From contig CAIMWY010000184.1 of the NCBI GenBank assembly GCA_903845315.1, forward strand, positions 1 to 15,660: a stretch of DNA of 15,660 nt. The letters are read 5' to 3'. This document shows, one piece after another, positions 13,732 through 15,660 of this stretch. Numbering within the stretch: the first letter of the stretch is position 1; each line of letters starts with the position of its first letter. The translations under genes were made by a program, and so were the position numbers. The notes beneath the pieces were generated by a model. That model was not told the DNA's origin. It made no database searches and saw only the letters and a list, made by a program, of their open reading frames with translations. This DNA is from an uncultured Burkholderiales bacterium. GTDB taxonomy: Bacteria; Pseudomonadota; Gammaproteobacteria; Burkholderiales; Burkholderiaceae.

Positions 13732-14706
13732 ATGACTACACGACGGTTTTTAGCGGCACTTTTGGGTGCCGTTTTTTTTGCAGGTCTGTCTGCTGTGCAA
13801 GCAGCCGAGCCTTTTCCAGCCCGACCCGTCAAGTTGTTGATAGGTTTTGCACCGGGCGGCAGCTCGGACACGGTGGCGCGCATCATGGCGCCGCGTATGG
13901 CCGAGTTGCTCAAGCAGTCGGTGGTGATTGAAAACCGCCCCGGCGCAGGCGGCAACATTGCCTCTGAGCAATTGGTCAAAGCACCGGCCGACGGCTACAC
14001 CATCATGCTGGGCACCATCGGCTCGCTGGCGGTCAACCAGCATATCAACAAGCTCAGCTACAACCCTGTGACGGACATGCAGGCCTTGAGCATGGCCATC
14101 GTGTTTCCCAATGTCTTGGTGGTCAACGCCAACAGCGACATCCGTTCGCTAGACGACTATGTGCGCCAAGGCAAGGCCGAGCGCTCGCGGATGTCGTTTG
14201 GCTCTTCGGGCATTGGCAGTGCAGGGCACCTGGCGGGTGAACTGTTCAAGGCCACGGCCAACCTCAACAACCAGCACGTGGCGTACCGGGGTGGCGCGCC
14301 CGCCATGAACGATTTGTTGGGTGGGGTGTTGCCGTCGATCTTCTCCAGCCCGACCGATGCCATGCAGTTCATCCAAAACGGTAAATTGCGCCCGCTGGCC
14401 GTGACCAGTGCCAAACGCATGGACGTGTTGCCCAACGTGCCCACCATCGCAGAGTTGGGTTACACCGGTTTTGAGGCGGTCAACTGGTACGCCTTCACCG
14501 CGCCGCTGCGCACGCCGCCCGAGGTGGTGAAACGTTTGAACGAGGTGATCACCACCACCTTGAACGACCCCCAGGTGGCCGCGCAGCTGCGCAAACTGGG
14601 CTTGGCCCCCACACCCACCTCCCCCGAAGACACCGCGCGCTACATGCGGGTGGAAAGCGACAAGTGGGGCGCGATTGTGCGCAGTGCCGGCATCAACGGA
14701 GAGTGA
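13732..14706 (+). CDS. Bug/TctC-family substrate-binding protein (Bug5)
   Basis: A 324-residue periplasmic receptor in tandem with Bug4, 16 bases after its stop. The signal peptide has RR at 4-5, a core LAALLGAVFFAGL and a probable cleavage after A24 (VQA). Signatures are RPVKLLIGFAPGG (GG at 42-43) with D46, ENRPGAGGN and PADGYTIM; the pocket segment is SSGIGSAGHLAGELF, closer to Bug1 than to Bug4. The frame is open far upstream inside Bug4, but the ATG at 13732 is the one that begins the signal peptide. The ribosome site there is poor (CGAGA). Tandem but dissimilar receptors argue against a recent duplication. The next gene starts right after its stop, so both belong to the same operon. Confidence 0.92.
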   Translation: MTTRRFLAALLGAVFFAGLSAVQAAEPFPARPVKLLIGFAPGGSSDTVARIMAPRMAELLKQSVVIENRPGAGGNIASEQLVKAPADGYTIMLGTIGSLAVNQHINKLSYNPVTDMQALSMAIVFPNVLVVNANSDIRSLDDYVRQGKAERSRMSFGSSGIGSAGHLAGELFKATANLNNQHVAYRGGAPAMNDLLGGVLPSIFSSPTDAMQFIQNGKLRPLAVTSAKRMDVLPNVPTIAELGYTGFEAVNWYAFTAPLRTPPEVVKRLNEVITTTLNDPQVAAQLRKLGLAPTPTSPEDTARYMRVESDKWGAIVRSAGINGE

Positions 14707-14707
14707 C

Positions 14708-15660
14708 ATGAGCGCCACCATGGCTGAAAAGATACTGGCCCAACGTTCGGGCCAGACCCAGGTACACGCGGGCGACATCGTCGTGGCTCACGTGGACTAC
14801 GCGATGGTGCATGACGCCCGTGCACCCAACGCCATTCGCATGGTCGAGAAGATGGATGCCAAGTTGCCCTTTGCCTCCAAGACCGCATGGGTGCTGGACC
14901 ATTTTTCACCGCCGCCCACGCTGGAAGCTGCGCAAGGCCACAGCGCGATGCGCCGTTTTGCCAAAGAGCATGGCAGCCAGTTGTACGACATTGGCGAGGG
15001 CATTTGCCACCAGGTGCTGCCCGAAGGCGGCCACCTGACCTGTGGTGACTTGGTGGTGGGCACCGACACGCACTCGGTCACCTACGGCGCGTTCAATGCC
15101 TTTGGCACTGGGATTGAAGGCACCGACGTGAGTGCTGTCATGGCCACCGGCAAAGTGTGGCTGCGTGTGCCCGAGTCGGTGCGCGTCACGCTCAACGGGC
15201 GCTTGCAGCCGGGTGTCTGGGCCAAAGACTTGACGCTTTACATGCTGGGCCGCTTTGGGGCGGAGGGTTTGAACTACCGTGCCATCGAGTATGTGGGCTC
15301 GGCCGTGAGCGCCATGGAAATTGACGACCGCATGACCCTGGCCAACCACGCCGCCGAGCTGGGTGCCAAGGCCGCGCTGCTCGAAGCCGATGACAAAACC
15401 TTCGCCTGGCTGGCGGCGCACGGTGCGCGTCCCCCCCAGCCCGTGTTTGCCGATGCCGATGCGGTGTACGCCGATCGGCTGGACATCGACGCCTCGCAAC
15501 TCGCGCCCCAAGTGGCGCGCAAGCATGCGGTGGACGATGTGGTGGCCGCCCACGAGGTGATCGGTCAAAAAATCAACTTCGCGCTGATTGGCACCTGCAC
15601 CAACGGCCGCTTGGACGACATGCGCCAAGCCGCCGCGATTTTGAAAGGCCGTCGTTTGGC
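14708..15660 (+). CDS. aconitase / 3-isopropylmalate dehydratase-family large subunit, C-terminus cut off
   Basis: The first 317 codons of a [4Fe-4S] hydro-lyase large subunit that would isomerise or hydrate a small di- or tricarboxylate. The substrate-binding motif GTDTHSVTYGAF is at 118-129, and the first cluster cysteine, C297, is in TCTNGR. The other two cluster cysteines would lie beyond the window edge. The start MAEKILAQ resembles the shorter archaeal-type LeuC, homoaconitase and 2,3-dimethylmalate dehydratase large subunits. The ATG at 14708 begins 1 base after the Bug5 stop, with GGAGAG 4 bases upstream, so it is tightly linked to that operon. A separate small subunit (LeuD-like) should follow if this is the split type. 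Its place in a catabolic operon favours a degradative hydro-lyase over leucine biosynthesis. The substrate is not determined. Confidence 0.9.
   Translation, partial: MSATMAEKILAQRSGQTQVHAGDIVVAHVDYAMVHDARAPNAIRMVEKMDAKLPFASKTAWVLDHFSPPPTLEAAQGHSAMRRFAKEHGSQLYDIGEGICHQVLPEGGHLTCGDLVVGTDTHSVTYGAFNAFGTGIEGTDVSAVMATGKVWLRVPESVRVTLNGRLQPGVWAKDLTLYMLGRFGAEGLNYRAIEYVGSAVSAMEIDDRMTLANHAAELGAKAALLEADDKTFAWLAAHGARPPQPVFADADAVYADRLDIDASQLAPQVARKHAVDDVVAAHEVIGQKINFALIGTCTNGRLDDMRQAAAILKGRRL

Noticed and set aside
14906..15628. 240-codon minus-strand open frame opposite the aconitase-family gene
   Set aside because: Antisense shadow rich in His and Gly; the plus strand has GTDTH and TCTNGR motifs in a continuous frame.

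Overview
The window looks like chromosome from a betaproteobacterium of the order Burkholderiales, most plausibly Comamonadaceae (Limnohabitans, Rhodoferax or Polaromonas type). The evidence is compositional and contextual. The DNA is G+C-rich with G/C-biased third positions and frequent TTG leucine codons. It is densely packed with orphan Bug/TctC periplasmic receptors, a family greatly expanded in this order. No rRNA, tRNA, CRISPR, insertion sequence or integrase was seen. Every gene looks intact except the two cut by the window edges.

Layout: six transcription units arranged around three divergent intergenic regions. (A) Minus strand, 1-2170: a Bug receptor followed by a flavin aromatic hydroxylase that runs off the left edge. 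(B) Plus, 2337-3928: an NTF2/SnoaL-fold protein and a second Bug receptor. (C) Minus, 3932-4858: a LysR-type regulator. (D) Plus, 4963-7760: an intradiol ring-cleavage dioxygenase of the hydroxyquinol 1,2-dioxygenase type, a Dabb-domain protein, a RutE-like nitroreductase-fold reductase and a third Bug receptor. (E) Minus, 7773-9746: a Tat-exported, probably lipid-anchored amidohydrolase of the YtcJ type. (F) Plus, 9933 to the right edge: a two-subunit molybdenum hydroxylase of the isoquinoline 1-oxidoreductase type, two tandem Bug receptors and an aconitase/isopropylmalate-dehydratase-family large subunit cut by the right edge.

Taken together this reads as a catabolic island for one or more aromatic or heteroaromatic acids. 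The Bug proteins would capture carboxylates in the periplasm, the flavin hydroxylase could hydroxylate an aromatic acid (possibly with loss of its carboxylate), and the intradiol dioxygenase would open the ring, giving maleylacetate if the substrate is hydroxyquinol. The molybdenum hydroxylase and amidohydrolase could act on an N-heterocycle or a related substrate in the periplasm. These substrate assignments are inference. No maleylacetate reductase, no TctA/TctB membrane subunit and no molybdenum-cofactor chaperone is present in the window.

Regulatory sequence is concentrated in the three divergent gaps. The lysR-dioxygenase gap has a T-N11-A dyad lying over the lysR promoter and about 65 bases upstream of the inferred dioxygenase start site, a classical LysR geometry. 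The Bug1-NTF2 gap has an 8-bp inverted repeat and a good sigma70-type promoter. The amidohydrolase-hydroxylase gap has a perfect 12-bp palindrome resembling a GntR-family operator, next to a second dyad, although no GntR gene is in view.
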